From Rhyacichthys aspro (taxonomy: Eukaryota; Chordata; Actinopteri; Gobiiformes; Rhyacichthyidae): DNA of 64,000 nucleotides. A model generated the notes under the pieces. The model made no database searches and was not told the origin of the DNA. It saw nothing but the letters and a program-made list of their open reading frames with translations. A program made the translations under genes and the position numbers. Below are positions 24,101-36,760 of this stretch, in pieces. Location of the stretch: the NCBI GenBank assembly GCA_036850595.1, contig CM072154.1, forward strand, positions 18,111,330 through 18,175,329, given 5' to 3'. The number at the start of each line of letters is the position of its first letter. Position 1 is the first letter of the stretch.

Positions 24101-27100
24101 CAGCCTCCTTCAGGCTGGCCCGTCACATCTGGGTTAGAGTGCTGACTCCACACCCACAGGTGGGAAATGGCTGATGAAACACTGAAACCTACATGTGTCA
24201 TAACAAAAGAAAATCACAATAGCTGATGAAGCTTAAGCAGTAACAAAGACATGGCTTTTCTGGGAAATAAAATGATCAACATGTTTAAATCGTTTATGGG
24301 ATAACAATGTTCATAATTTCTTTTTGTGCACCTACTATAGCTACACAAAGACGTGACAAAAGAAGGCAAAGAGGAGCTGCGGAACTCCATTAACAGGGAG
24401 CCCATCTACGAGTGGGAAGGCTCTCAGCGGGACAGCCTGGGCCCAATCACATATGTGACCAAAGTCCGTCTCCAGCACCTCCCATGTCAGGTAAGACCTC
24501 TGTGCTCCTTATCAAACTTTTCAATCATTATTGGTGTAATTAAGTAAAGTACACTACTGACTATTCATGGTAAAAATGCACAGAGCAGTCTACTGAAACC
24601 CATAATACACACTTCTGTCTGGGAATTTTTTCCCACAGAGAATAAAAGCAAGACAAAATCCGTTTTAAATCTAGGTGATTCACATAGTTTACAAATTACA
24701 CAACATACATTAACTCAACACAATTTAAGAAATGACTAAAAGGGTGGCGTCAAATCATCTCCAGTTTATGCCTATCCTCCAAGAAGCAACTCTATTTACT
24801 ACAACTATATGTATTTTTATTTTGAATCCACCTGAGATTTGACTCAGAATGGCAAATGTAAGCACAAAATAATGCTTACAAACAGCCAACTAAAACACCA
24901 GTCATGACAGAGCTTGCTAATGTGGTTAATATTGTGTGGGAAATAGCGGCAGCTCTATTGAAGTCTGTGAGATTTAGAGGCAGGGTGTGTGAGAGGCATT
25001 CGCGCAGCTCACGCAGCGACTCGACTCACCTCACAGCTGGAATGTCAGCTGTCCGTCCAGACACTCCCTCGGAGCGGGAGAGAAACATAAACTGCTGCTC
25101 CTTTAAATGTCTCTTAAACTGCCATGAGTGCAGGACTGAATGGGAATTAACAGTGCACAATTAGATCTGCAAATGTTATGTTTGGTTTTCTTAATTTGAA
25201 ACAGAATTCTGACTAAATGACTACTTGACATTACTTGCATTAGATAATCAGTCTTGCGATTTAAGTTGGTTAAAATTAATTTATTGTGACTGAATTTCAA
25301 AATAAAACTCAACAGACACTAAGTTATGCACACTAAAATGATTAGCTGTAGCGTGAAAAGAAGAAAATCAAGCCTTAATCAAATGTAGTGAAAAAAGAAA
25401 TAGGGACCTTTGACTCTAGTACTTAAATAGAGCTTAAATAGAGTAAATAGAGAGAAACAAACAGACAACTTGTCTTCTCTTCGAATACTGCACCATTATC
25501 TAATAAAAATATCAACCAATTTCAACATAAAGCTGATAAAATGCTGTGTCCACAGGAACAAAGTGACAGACTTCTCGTGATGTACCCGTCCACACTGATC
25601 ATCCTTTCAGAAGAAAACGACGGACTCTTCTATAAGGTACTGCTGACCTCATTGACTTTTCCTTTAAATACAGTCATAGCCTGTTGATGCATTCAATATT
25701 TCCGACATCAAAAAGTCATGTTCAAGCATATTTGTGATTACAGGGAAAGCTTCCACTCAACATGATTACAGTGACCACTCCCTGCCAAGACGTCAAGCCC
25801 CACACGTTTATGATTGAAGGTAAATACAGTAGTTGTTGCAGGCCTGGCTCTGACGCACTGTTAGTTGACATTTTAAATGGACTTTAATGAGTGTGTTTCT
25901 TATGCATGTTTTACCCAAAGTGGCCTTTTCCACGAGTCCCTAGCGTCACAAAGTTGAATCCCCCATGAATGAGTCGGTTTTATCCCCACTGAATGACATT
26001 CTGACTTTAGCACATTCCAGTGAACGACCGGACCGAATGACAGGCTTTGTCCCTCTGCTCTCTCTCACAGGCAAACTGATCAACCCAATAGTGGTGTCCT
26101 GTCTGGACAGGACCGAGTTTTGCCACTGGATACAGCATTTTAAAGCCGCTGACGTCCCAGTTCTCAGCCCCCCGCCCCCTGTGTATGACATCATCTACAC
26201 TCCAACCCAGAGAGAGGTGATGCCTGCTCTTCCTCCTTTGGTTGATAATCCATAACTTTCAAACAAAATGCAACATGTAAAGAAATATTCACACTTAACA
26301 ATATTTAAAACATTTCAATTGCTCGCAGGGTCCACAGTTTGACAGGTGGAGTGGAAACAGCCAAGAAAAAAAGGATTCTCTAAAGTTTAGCCAGAGTGGA
26401 CGTGCATCTCAGAACATCCCATTCCCTATACGTGAAGATAACCCTCTCTCCCCAGGATACGCCGAACCCCTTTGTGTGAGTAAACAGGTGTTTTGAACCA
26501 ATCAGAGGGAGTTTAATCAACCTATAAGATATTCAGATAATTGTGGGAGGAACAAGCTCCAGGTCTTGTTTTGTTTTGCTGCAACAGTAAAGCAATGCTT
26601 ATCTTAGACAAGTTAATAATTAAACAGGGTCGAACTGCTCCTGTTACAGCAGCAGAGGCTGAGGTGGTTATGTTTGCCACGCAGAATCTTTTTGGTGAAA
26701 ACATCAAATATTTTGAAAATAGACGATGAAAAGCCCTCGATGCTGATTCAGCAGTCATAGATTTGCTTGTTAACTCTAGACTCCATTAAATGAAGTGCAG
26801 AAGTATGTGTTATCAGGACTTTCCTACTCCCCTGAGAAAAGTGCTTTAGTGGGCCAACTGCCCATCTAATTACCTTAAAGTGGAAAAGGCTCTGTGCCCA
26901 AAAGACATGTTATTGTACAGCTTCTGACCTGAACCAACACTCTTCCACTTAAACTGATGGAAACATTTTCTTCTCACACTGAGTATTAGGCAAAAGAAAA
27001 ACAAAGCAATTTAATGAGTGCGAGAGTGGAGAGCTTTGATGAAGTGTCATGACAACCCACTGTTCTTACACTCACTCTTATCCCATTGTTTCATCACAGT

Positions 27101-29653
27101 ATAACTCCAGCCGTCCCTCGTCCACTGAGACTGCCCGCCTGGGCAGCCGCACCAACAGCATGTCTTCTCACACGAGGCCTGAGCGTGACCTTCAACCTTT
27201 GTCCCAACGCTACTCCTCTCCTCAGCGCAGCTCCTACCTCCAGCCCACAGAGAGCTCAGCGCTGTCCCAACTCTACAGCACGCCTTACTCTGCAAAGATG
27301 CACTTGAGCTCACAGCGGCTGGAGAAAGCCCCACTTGTCAAGGTAATTTACTCTGGCCCCTGACATGATAACCAAATATCCTCCATAAGATTGTTGACAT
27401 CATGTGCACAGGACTAAAATAGACTCTGCATGTAGTCTTGATTTAAGCAGTTAGAGAATATAATACGGAAACATTTAGCAACACATAGGCTGTTCTTGAC
27501 TAGACCTGTTATTGTTTTTAACTTTTCTTATCTATGTGATCAGGTCCTAAATAACTCAGCCACTTAAAAAACTCCTGCTTTTGTTTTTGTGTTCAGTCCA
27601 ACAGCTGGAGCACTCCTCAGTCTTCACTGCACTGCTCTCTGAATGCACCTCAGCGCCATTCAGACATGTGTGCCCCCCGTCAGCCCCTGTCACCCCTATA
27701 CGATGAGCCCTGCACCCCCGAAATCTACTCCCTGGATGAGGCACGGCCAGTGGTAAGTGGGTCAATGATACTAAATCCTGAGCCTCAGTTTACACCTGCA
27801 CAGCTAGTGAGATATCAAGCATTGCACCCACGGACACCTACATGCATAGGCAGAGAAATAACCAGATGCTGTCAATGTAGATTACTGACCACGGCTAACA
27901 ATTAATGAAATGCAATTATGAAATACATATTTCCACGTACACAGAGGGAGGTCTATGGTTCTTTTCTAAACTATTCAAACATCTCTCCCTCTGTCTTTCA
28001 TATGTCTCACAGCACCAGTCCTGGCAGGAGCCCGTGCACCACCATCAGGCCCCACAGCTGGTCCCCTCCTCGTTCCAACTCCAGACCCCTCCGATGGGCA
28101 GGCGCTGCAGGAGAAGCCTGGTCCTGACCAACTCCCAGGGACACGCTCTGGGTCTGGAGATGGAAACCCCTCAAAGCCAAGCCGAGAGGAGAGCGGAGGC
28201 TGTGGCCAGGCTAAAGCTGCTGCCGATCCCGGGCCAAGTTCAAGAGCAGGTAAGAAACACTGAGAAACTCGTGTCCCAGGACACTCCAGTTTCTGGAATG
28301 CCTCTGTCCAAAGTTCAGCCAGAGCATGAGTAAATACTAGTTCTGCAGGTAGTATTTTAACAGATGCCAGAAATGAAACAGATATTTGAGGAAACAGGAG
28401 AATATTTGTAATTGTTGATCGCAGGAAATAACTTTTGTTTGTTGTGACATCTTTTGACAGGTTCCCCTCCCTTTGAGCGCCGTGATGAACAGCTCTCAGA
28501 TGTCCTGTGGTTACTCACCAGGTAAGAAAGGAAAGAATGCAGTAATAAAACATTCCTGTTTGTGCATGTGTCTAGATTAAATACTCAAATACAATAGTCA
28601 GTTAATACTAGTATTATAAAAGATCATGTTGACTGTAATTTATTTACACAGGCGTTGTCTTGTTTTAAAGTGGTTTACATTCTTTCATTTGGTTAGGACC
28701 TGGCCAAATAAATATAGAGGCTGACCAAATGTTTAAAAATACTAAAAGTATAAAAGGCTGAAATGCAACATTAGGCTCCATCTCTGACAATAATATATTT
28801 CCACCCAGCACAACAGTCATGTTATTTTATTTCTATACAGACAACAGGCGGTCATATAATAGCTGTAACACTGTACAATCACATTTCCAAACAACTGTGA
28901 ATGAGAAAGCAGTGCAAGGCTGCTGCCTAAACAAAACCAAGGGCACAGAAACTGCTGCACATACAGTATTACACCTACATTAAACCAACGTGTTGGATTT
29001 ATTGACCTCTGGGGTCTGTCAGTAGACAGGCACAAGGTTAAAGGCTGGAGAGTACAAAGTGCAGGAAACGTGCAAATGTCCCGATGAAATGGAGCTTAGT
29101 GTAGCTCCAAATACCATTTGTGCAAATGTCCCACGGGAGGAGCTCAATGTAAGGGAACACTCACCCATAAACAGGATTTTTCCAGGACGGTGATGGACAG
29201 CACACAACTGTACAGAGGTTACAGTCAGTTTAGTGGTTCTAATATTTTATCATGAAATCACTTCTGATTCCTGCCTTATTATAGTTTGGACATAAAAAAC
29301 AACTGAAGGTGGAGCAGTGTTGGCATGTGACACTACAGGTTTTACAGACAGATTAGATGTTGGAACAAGGCCAATAACGACATGAGTAAAGTAAGACTCT
29401 ACAGCCAGGGCGAGGTTTGAATACCAGTGTTTGAAACTAATCTCATGGGAATCTTCTCTTTACTTCAGATCGCCACTCGTACCTGGAACCCACAGACCCA
29501 GATGACCAGGAACTGGACTATGACAACATTTGGGAGTTTGACTGTGATCCGGGGATGATTCAGCCTCCGTCTGGAATTTCAACACACTGGACAGGATTAG
29601 ACTTCGGGGCCACAGGCCTTGGTGCCATGACGACCCAGCAGAGATGGTCATAA
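18148..29653 (+). CDS. plekhn1: PLEKHN1, pleckstrin homology domain-containing family N member 1
   Basis: Known role: membrane-associated protein binding cardiolipin and phosphatidic acid, described in mammals as pro-apoptotic. Exons: 18148-18221, 20253-20346, 20498-20659, 21632-21712, 22070-22160, 23718-23851, 24341-24490, 25556-25636, 25744-25819, 26071-26216, 26329-26475, 27100-27342, 27597-27752, 28013-28249, 28461-28521 and 29469-29653. All junctions are GT-AG and phases agree, giving 705 codons, longer than the mammalian protein. Seen: MGSSMSCVPQ at the N-terminus, which fits N-myristoylation at Gly2 with a nearby Cys; a basic stretch (RLFRKKN); a first PH-like module (about 88-205, SKVRFRFLHCQ to LWFGLLKENIE); a second (about 245-350, TKVRLQHLPCQ to FCHWIQHFKAA); then a long Ser/Pro-rich disordered half. 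It ends LDYDNIWEFDC...QQRWS, recalling the YDHLW element of mammals. The acceptor of exon 2 is ambiguous (triple NAG). Confidence 0.93.
20253..20258 (+). promoter_or_regulatory. tandem alternative splice acceptors (NAGNAGNAG) of PLEKHN1 exon 2
   Basis: The acceptor reads ttgttgagcagcag before tcgcctg. Splicing after any of the three AGs (20252, 20255 or 20258) keeps the frame and adds two, one or no extra serines between Asn-24 and Arg-Leu-Phe-Arg. The first AG after the pyrimidine tract is used in the exon list above. Confidence 0.5.
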
Positions 29654-30212
29654 AGTGAAACAATAGGCCGGCACTCGTCTGGACGTGTGCAAACAACAGA
29701 TCTGTATCAGAGGGACACTAAAGGCAGGTCTATCACAGGCTTTATTGGTCTGTCTGTGTACTGTGAGCCTCTCCAACACAATTACACAGACTGTAGTCCT
29801 GAAAAGATTTAGGAATGTCAAGAGATAAAGTGAGAATTAAAGAGGCAGAAATCCACTGTTTCATATGTGGCAAAGACTGTAAAAGGTGTGTTGCATTCTC
29901 ATTACTTCTGTGACTGTAAAAAAAAACAAATTCAGCAACTGCTTTGTTTATTAATATTTATACTGTTAATGATTTCCCATTGGTTTTGCATTTCGTTTGT
30001 ACCTAAAGCTAAAGAGGCATTCCAACAGGGCTTGAGTAAAGGATGTATATTTTTGTACATAATATAAATTTTATATTGTATTATATTATTAGACTGTCAT
30101 GCAATTTGTTGAAGGTTGGTTTACAAGGCTAAAGTTTCTACAGCAAGTTCATTAAATGTGTGGCTTCCTTTTATATTGTTTTGTGTGAGGTGCTTATTTA
30201 TATTTCAATAAA
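29654..30212 (+). other. PLEKHN1 3' UTR with polyadenylation signal at 30207-30212
   Basis: About 560 bp of AU-rich noncoding sequence ends at AATAAA (30207-30212). A GT/T-rich stretch follows (tgtgtgttgtctttttg), as expected downstream of a cleavage site. The 66-codon ORF inside is not coding. Confidence 0.7.
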
Positions 30213-30673
30213 ACAAGTGAACCAATGCATGTGTGTTGTCTTTTTGATTGTTGGCAATATACAACTTCTACTGAGTTTGGTTCCCTCTTGAACCTATTGG
30301 AGTGATAGTTTAAATCATGCAGAAGTGCCTTGTCTAAGTCCCAATCCTGATACTCTTCAGCCTACATCCAGACACCTTCTTGTTTACCATTAGTAAACTA
30401 TGAGCTGGAGTGTACTCGGTGGTTCTCAGATTGTGGTAGGTGAACCACTGTATGTCGGCTCTTTCCAGTGGTGTGCAGGAGTCATTACTGATTGAATATC
30501 CATTTAATAATAAAAATAAAATTCTAAAAGAAGTTGTTTTACAATATTTAGGCCTAATTTAGTCCAGAGTCTTGATTTATTCCATGTTTAGCCCTTTAAA
30601 TGCATGTAATACTTAATGGGGCACTTAAAAGAGAGTATTTTTTTTTAGGTGGTTCTGTGTTAAACGTTAATTG

Positions 30674-30687
30674 CCACCATCTGCTGG
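30674..30687 (-). promoter_or_regulatory. CTCF-like motif, - orientation
   Basis: Read on the minus strand, CCAGCAGATGGTGG agrees with CCASYAGRKGGCRS at 13 of 14 positions. Confidence 0.3.
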
Positions 30688-31119
30688 TGATAAAAAATAC
30701 ATAAAAATGCAGGTTAAATGGACTTAGAATGTTATACTCTAACTTACTGTACTGTAACGATTACTGTAACAAACTTATTTTACAAGAGCAAACAAAAAAA
30801 TCACGGGTTACATGTAACTTAACATACTAAAAAACATGACCTACAAATTATTAAAATATTTAGTCTCCAAGTATTTTTATAGTCACACATCTCACAATAA
30901 ATGACAGTTAAGAGGATGTTACCTGAATGAGTCTCACAGTCTCATCTTATTTATAAAAATACTAAACTGACAAAAAAAACAAAACAGTGGACTACCATGA
31001 GTTTATAGCACTACAACAGCCTTTTCAGTTTGTGCATGACTGAAAAGTTACATGGTTTGGCTTTAAAACTTCAGTTCATCCAGCATTACAGGCTAACTGA
31101 GGCTGTGACACGGACTCAG

Positions 31120-31133
31120 TCGCCCTCTAGTGT
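31120..31133 (-). promoter_or_regulatory. CTCF-like motif, - orientation
   Basis: Read on the minus strand, ACACTAGAGGGCGA agrees with the core consensus at 12 of 14 positions. The word ccctctagtg is also frequent in teleost repeats, which lowers confidence. Confidence 0.35.
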
Positions 31134-31178
31134 TTATTTCTGGAACAGCAGCAGACACTGTCAAAGTCAGAGGTATTT

Positions 31179-31184
31179 TTTATT
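31179..31184 (-). promoter_or_regulatory. candidate PERM1 polyadenylation signal
   Basis: AATAAA on the minus strand, about 550 bp after the PERM1 stop codon. A second copy lies at 31133-31138. Either would end the transcript within the gap to PLEKHN1. Confidence 0.5.
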
Positions 31185-31735
31185 ATACTGACAACTAACA
31201 GAACAACACATTTGCTAAAATATTACATAAACAAATATACAAAAATGTATTCTTCAAAACAAAAATTTCTCAATAACAAATACTGGCTCAGAAGAAGTCC
31301 CCATTTCTACTTGGGATATCTGATTTAAATGTCTTTTTTTGTGTATATTGTTATTTCTACCTAAAAAGTTTTTCCTAATAACAATGTGTGATACATTGAA
31401 CATATTATGTAATAACTGTAATGTGACTTAATGAAACCAAACAAGCTCAAACAACATAGTGCTACTGCGGAAAACTAAATCTGTTTCCACTTGTCAGTTT
31501 TAACTACGCAACTCAATACACCTCAGACTTAGACTGGCTTTAACTCCCTTGAACAACACATACTCTCACATAAAGACATACACTTACCTCTCTTCATTGT
31601 ATTTAAAAATAATACAGTATCATATGAGTAGTAGCATCAGTGTGAGGTGAAACAGAAGGGGAACAACCACCTGCAAATATATTGTGGAGGTGCACAAAAT
31701 GGTAATGTATCAAGGCCTATTAATAGCAACGATGT

Positions 31736-34700
31736 TCAGGAATTGGACACAGCTTTGAGGTTAGGTTTCTTCTCACTGGCTGCAGCCTCCACCTTGATGT
31801 ACTTACGCAGATACCGGATGGCAGACAGAGCACTCACATTTGCCAGCAGAACTGAATGGTAATAAGACAATGTGTTAACTGTGTTACTAATTATAAGCAG
31901 ACCTTTAATGTTGTTCTATTCAGATACACACCAGCCTTCCAGGCATCTCCAGCCTGAGGGTTAGCAGTTTTCAGCACCCAGGACGCAAAGGCAATGCAAA
32001 TCAGACACATATCTGAATGTTTAAGAGGCAGGAGAGGGGCATCCAACCCTTTAAAGAAAGTCAAAGTTATAGACAATACTTACGCAGCACAATAATAATG
32101 TAATTTATATTCAATGAGACAAGCATGAGTTAACTACAAACGCAAATAAAAAAGTCAATGGGCCTGTGTTTATTTGCACAACAGCTGCGCTCACACTTCT
32201 GTTGATGTAACCTCCTGCTCTGGCAGACCATGACCTGGTGACAGCTACTGCTAATATGCACTGCTTACATTTAAACACAATTTATATTAAGACGTCTGTT
32301 CATTATGGGCATTCAAATCTAATCCCCCTGTTGTCATAATGCTATGCTCCAAGTCGTTATCTTGTTAAAGCTTGCTAAATGATCCATTAAGAGTGAGTTG
32401 AAGGATATTAACTGTCCTGTTCACAGGCAGGGACAAATTAAAGAGCTCTGCTGGCAGCTTAGAAGGGTCCCTCATTGAGTAACTTCGAGTTATCACGTAC
32501 ACATCGCCCTGGCAGAGCAAGAAAGTGTGTGCCGGTCATGACTGTAACAGCTGACCACAGGGTTACATTCTGTCCACTGCTTTAGCTTTCACCTGAGCTA
32601 CAAAAAGTGTAATTAATATCTGATTTGATTGTGAGCAAATGGTCTTACTTGGATTTGCAACAGGTGTCTGCAGATTTTCATACAGAAGAGGCTGTTTTAG
32701 TTTTCTGGCGATCTGGTCGTCAAAGTGATACAAGAGGGGATCAGCAAGCACCAAATCTTGATTTCCCAAAACTGTGATGGGCATGGCTTTTATACGAACA
32801 GATAAAGCATTTGTTGGTGTCTTCTCAGGGATATTGTTTCCGGTTAAATAACAATTCCTGAATGAAAATGTTGTCTTAAAGAAGTCTTGTCTGAGGTCAC
32901 GGTCTGTGTAGAAGTGCTCGTATGCGTCTGTGTAAATCTCCTTTGAGCTTGCTTTACGGGTGAATCTCGTCACCACTCGTATCGGGGCACGCTCTTGTAT
33001 ATCTTCTTCATCTGATTCAGAGGAGGAACTGTCAGATGACGAAGCAAAAAAATAATCATAGGCCTCAGGGAATTCCAGTTTTCTTTTTGATGAACGAGAA
33101 CAAGAAAAGATAGGCACCAGTTCATTTTTGGCCTCATCTGTAGTTTGGGCGAGTGGATAGAAAAAGCTGTCAGTGTCAAACTCTGAGAAGAAATGGTGGT
33201 AGGTTTCAGGAACAGAATCTCCATCAGACAAACTGTTTACAATGTTGTCTGTGGGAGATTGGCCCGTATCTGACTGCTTTTCACCGAAGAAATACTGAAA
33301 GATATCATTCATAGAGATTTTGAAGCTTTCTGTTAAAGAAGATAAGTCTTTTTGGGGCACAGCGTTTTCAGTTATATACTCAATGTTATTATATTCATCC
33401 TCATCTAACGATTTTAAAGTAGTTTGGCTTTTAAAATTGTAGCTGAATGGATCCGATTCAAGAGCGCGTAGATTTTGCACACTTATATTTTTGGAAATTC
33501 TTTGCAGGCCTGGCGAGATGATAGGTTCAGAGATGTCACTCACAGTTGTTAGAGTCATGCTGTCCGGGTAAATACTGTCAGAGAGGCTCACTGAAACTGG
33601 CTCATTCTCCCACTGGACACTTCTTGAAGATGACGAATCACTTGTTACGGCAATACTTGAGTTAGTATCAACAGGATCAGGGATGATGGATGCTTCCTTA
33701 CTAGTTTGCTCAAGTTTCCTCTCCTCTGCCTGAGCACAGCAGCCTGAGTCAGACAAAGTGAAAAAGTCAGTGTCATCAGTTTCTTGTAAAGGTGGCAGGA
33801 AGCTTGGTTTAGCTTTGCTGTCGTTTCTTAAGCCTAAAATATCATTTATAGTTAGTTTCTCCATTTCTCTCCAAAAGGAGGACATGGCGAACACTGTATG
33901 GTCTGAGTTCAGAGCTACATCTGTCGTTTTTTTATCTCGAGAGGTTGTCGTGGCAACTCCTTCTCCATCAGACAATTCACAACATGGCTCCTCAGCATCA
34001 TGTGATAAAACCAGGCTTTTAGCTTGAGATGTGGTCTCTATTTTATCACAGGTTGTGATACATTGTGAACTTTCTTTTTGACATTCTGGATCACTTTGGA
34101 CGACAGATAATAGAGAGCTTTCCAAAGTCTGTGGGATATTTTTGTTTGACAGTGGCACGACAGGTTCAGTTACAGGACTGTGGCAGGTAGACTGTGTAGC
34201 ATTAGATGAAAGGTCTCCTCTTTCAGGAAATGTGTGGTCAATTTGCAGAGACATATCACCACTTGCAGCTGTGTCTCGCGGAGCCACAGCCTCTGATATC
34301 TCTGTAATTTCATGGTTAAGTGATAAATCATTATGTCTTGAATCCTCAACTTCTCGGTTATATTCTGTTTCCTGCTTTGTACCATTCCTGATTAAGTTGG
34401 TAAGGTTTTGACTGTGTTCATCCAGTATCTGTCCTGTGGAGTCTGATACTACGTTAGTACATTGAGAGGCTTGATGTCTTGTTTTGTGATCGAGCAACTC
34501 CGTCACATTAGAAGTACTCACTGCAGTTTCGCTCAGAAGAGGTGTCATATTTTCCGCTGTGGGACTGCTTTGGTATGAGCCGCAACACGCAGTTTCCAGC
34601 TGTTGGTGGGGTTCGATCTCTCTCTGACACAGGGAAAGTTTCTCACTTTCAGTCTCCTCACGCATGACCGACTTAGCAGTGGATACTCTGTCACTTTGGC

Positions 34701-36243
34701 AGACATCCACAGGAGGATCATTTGACTCTGCACTTGGGAAAATAGCAAGGGTTATTGATTTGACCTCATTTGAACACCCTTTATTGAATGGTGCAACACT
34801 TTCTGGATCAGTTTCCTTAATTTCCTTGTCTTGGATCTGGTCTTTGTCTCTTTCAGTGTCAGTAACTGGCACTCCATTATATTTATACAATTTGTCCTTT
34901 ACCTCAAGTAGCCCATTATTTTCAGCAGAACTTCTTTGTGTAAAAATGCTCTCCTGTAAAATGAGATGTTGACTGCCACATGAAGGATTAGGCTCAAAAT
35001 GGTCTTTTATTTTTATCTCTTTAGCTGCTAGACTAACTGGGAGGCTTCTGCTTAATGTATATGCACCTAAAGGAGGCATGAATCCATAGTTTATTTGTGG
35101 CTCCTTTAAGCGAGACCAATTGAAATCTTTAGATAAAAACGGATCTATTGCTCCTCTCCATGTGAATCGTTCATCTTCCGAGTCATATGGTCTCTCACAT
35201 CTTAAACCACTTTCTAAAGGTTCGACACTAAGTCTTCGTTTCTTTCTTCTCTTTCTTTTAAAAGAAGCACAAGGTGAAGATGCTTTGCTCACTGGTTTAT
35301 CAACGCTGTCTGTGTCAGACTGAGAGACCTGAGTGCTTTTGTCCTCTTTCCATTTACCGTTTATCGTTATATCTGGATTAGTGAGTGAATCAGTGCTCTG
35401 GGTTTTACAGTCAGCTGAGTGATTTCTCATTAACTCTTCTTTCCTCACATCACACACCGTAAAAGTTTCCTTTTCCAGGTTTATCATTTTGTCAGCATGA
35501 GGTGTTACTTCTGAGCTTACAGCCCTGTCCAGTGAGTCACGAGGCTGTATTACCTTATTTACTCCTTTTTTTATGCAGGTTTCCTCTCTGATGAATGACT
35601 CTGTTTGAAAATATACATGTTTCACAGAGTTACTTGCAGCAGATTTGGAGCCAGACTCATCTGTTTTCATTGTGTTTGTGTTACTGATGGCACTAACAGG
35701 CTGTGCAGTGTCTGTGCCAGCGGCTATTTCACCTCTGGCAGACACAGAGTTTAGCTTTGGGATGTTTCTTGGCAAAGTACAGCCTGCGCAGCTGGCCTGC
35801 TGCCCATCGCTACACAGGTCCTCCTGCACTGCTCTGTTTTTTATAGCTCCCACTTGGCTCTGTTCAGTTGTTTTCTGAGTATCTGTGAGGCTTTTCATTC
35901 TTTCAAAGAATATATTGACAGACTGGAGATGTATGTCCTCCTCGCTGCCTGATAGGACGCTCTCCATTCCTCCTAGAATGTGTTTGCTAAGGTACAGCTC
36001 CTCAGGAGAACCTTCACAGACCGGCGGACCATCAACAGGTAGGTCTTCCTCCAAGACACCAACTTTTAGTTCAGTTTTCTGAACCCTTTTTGCAAAAACA
36101 CCACCTAAATCATCAATGTCACTCATCCCTGAGTCTTCCAAACCTGCAAGTGACGGAGGAAGTACGTTGCACTCCTCACACTGAGCAAAGAAGCACTCCC
36201 AGTCCCGGTCACAGATATCTACGCTGTATTCAAAATCCTCCAT
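31736..36243 (-). CDS. perm1: PERM1, PGC-1 and ERR-induced regulator in muscle 1
   Basis: Known role: muscle-enriched regulator of mitochondrial biogenesis and oxidative metabolism induced by PGC-1 and ERR; mammalian PERM1 is also reported at the outer mitochondrial membrane through its C-terminus. Coding exons: 36243-32649, 32048-31932 and 31851-31736; GT-AG, phases 1 and 1, total 1275 codons, against about 790 in human. The open frame continues past the 32649 donor (GTAAGA), but the conserved tail lies in the two small exons. Seen: N-terminus MEDFEYSVDICDRDWECFF, as in mammals; a long acidic Ser/Thr-rich region; a basic nuclear-localisation-like KRKRRKKRR near residue 330; four aromatic motifs (FQYFF, YHHFF, YDYFF, YEHFY) around residues 983-1110, equivalent to the mammalian EAYEFFF type; and the tail SDMCLICIAFASWVLKTANP, DAWKAVLLANVSALSAIRYL (from about residue 1210). 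A possible 5' UTR intron runs from 36555 to 36269. Confidence 0.94.
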
Positions 36244-36760
36244 TTTGACACGCAGCTCTCAGGGTCACCTATAAAATCATAAAAATATGTTAAATATAAT
36301 GAATCAAAAAAGGTCACTCAAAAAATTAACAAGTTACAATAAATCAATTTAAAATGTAAGATTAACACAAATAGTACAAACATTTAATTTTTTTTACAAT
36401 ATACAATACAGTATTTTAATAATAATCATAGCCTGATTTAATAAATTGCATTTAAATATGACATGTCTCCACAGTAAGATAAAAGTGGGCTAAAAAAATA
36501 AATCTAATTAATTCCTTTTTGAATGTGAATCTGCACTTGTCCGCAGGTGTCCTACCTGTTGGGTTTTCGCTGCCGTCTTGTCTGTGCAGTGAGGAGCCTC
36601 CGGAACACCATGTTGACTATCCTCCGGTGGCCGTCCTAGGGCACGAGCGAGCCCCATGATTTGATAAATATAGAGCGGTGCTTCTGATCACGTAATACAC
36701 GCAACGTTCTCACCAAGCCATCTCCAACAGAGGCATACAGTTTCAGGACTTTAAATAGAC
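36244..36760 (-). promoter_or_regulatory. PERM1 5' UTR, 5' UTR intron and proximal promoter
   Basis: On the minus strand an acceptor (tttatag) precedes 36268 and a donor (CAG|GTAGG) follows 36556, so a noncoding first exon near 36556-36640 is likely. Upstream at 36663-36673 the minus strand reads CTATATTTATC. This is a TATA-like element that also matches the MEF2 consensus at 9 of 10 positions, suitable for a muscle gene. The transcription start is inferred, not seen. Confidence 0.45.

Larger units (their letters stand above)
30213..31178. other. short intergenic gap between convergent PLEKHN1 and PERM1
   Basis: AT-rich gap of under 1 kb between the two convergent 3' ends. It contains no ORF of interest. 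It carries two CTCF-like motifs on the minus strand (30674-30687 and 31120-31133). Confidence 0.6.

Noticed and set aside
32563..32648. C-terminal 28 codons of the long PERM1 ORF
   Set aside because: They follow a clear GTAAGA donor and have no similarity to the PERM1 tail, which is found in the next two exons. They are intronic.
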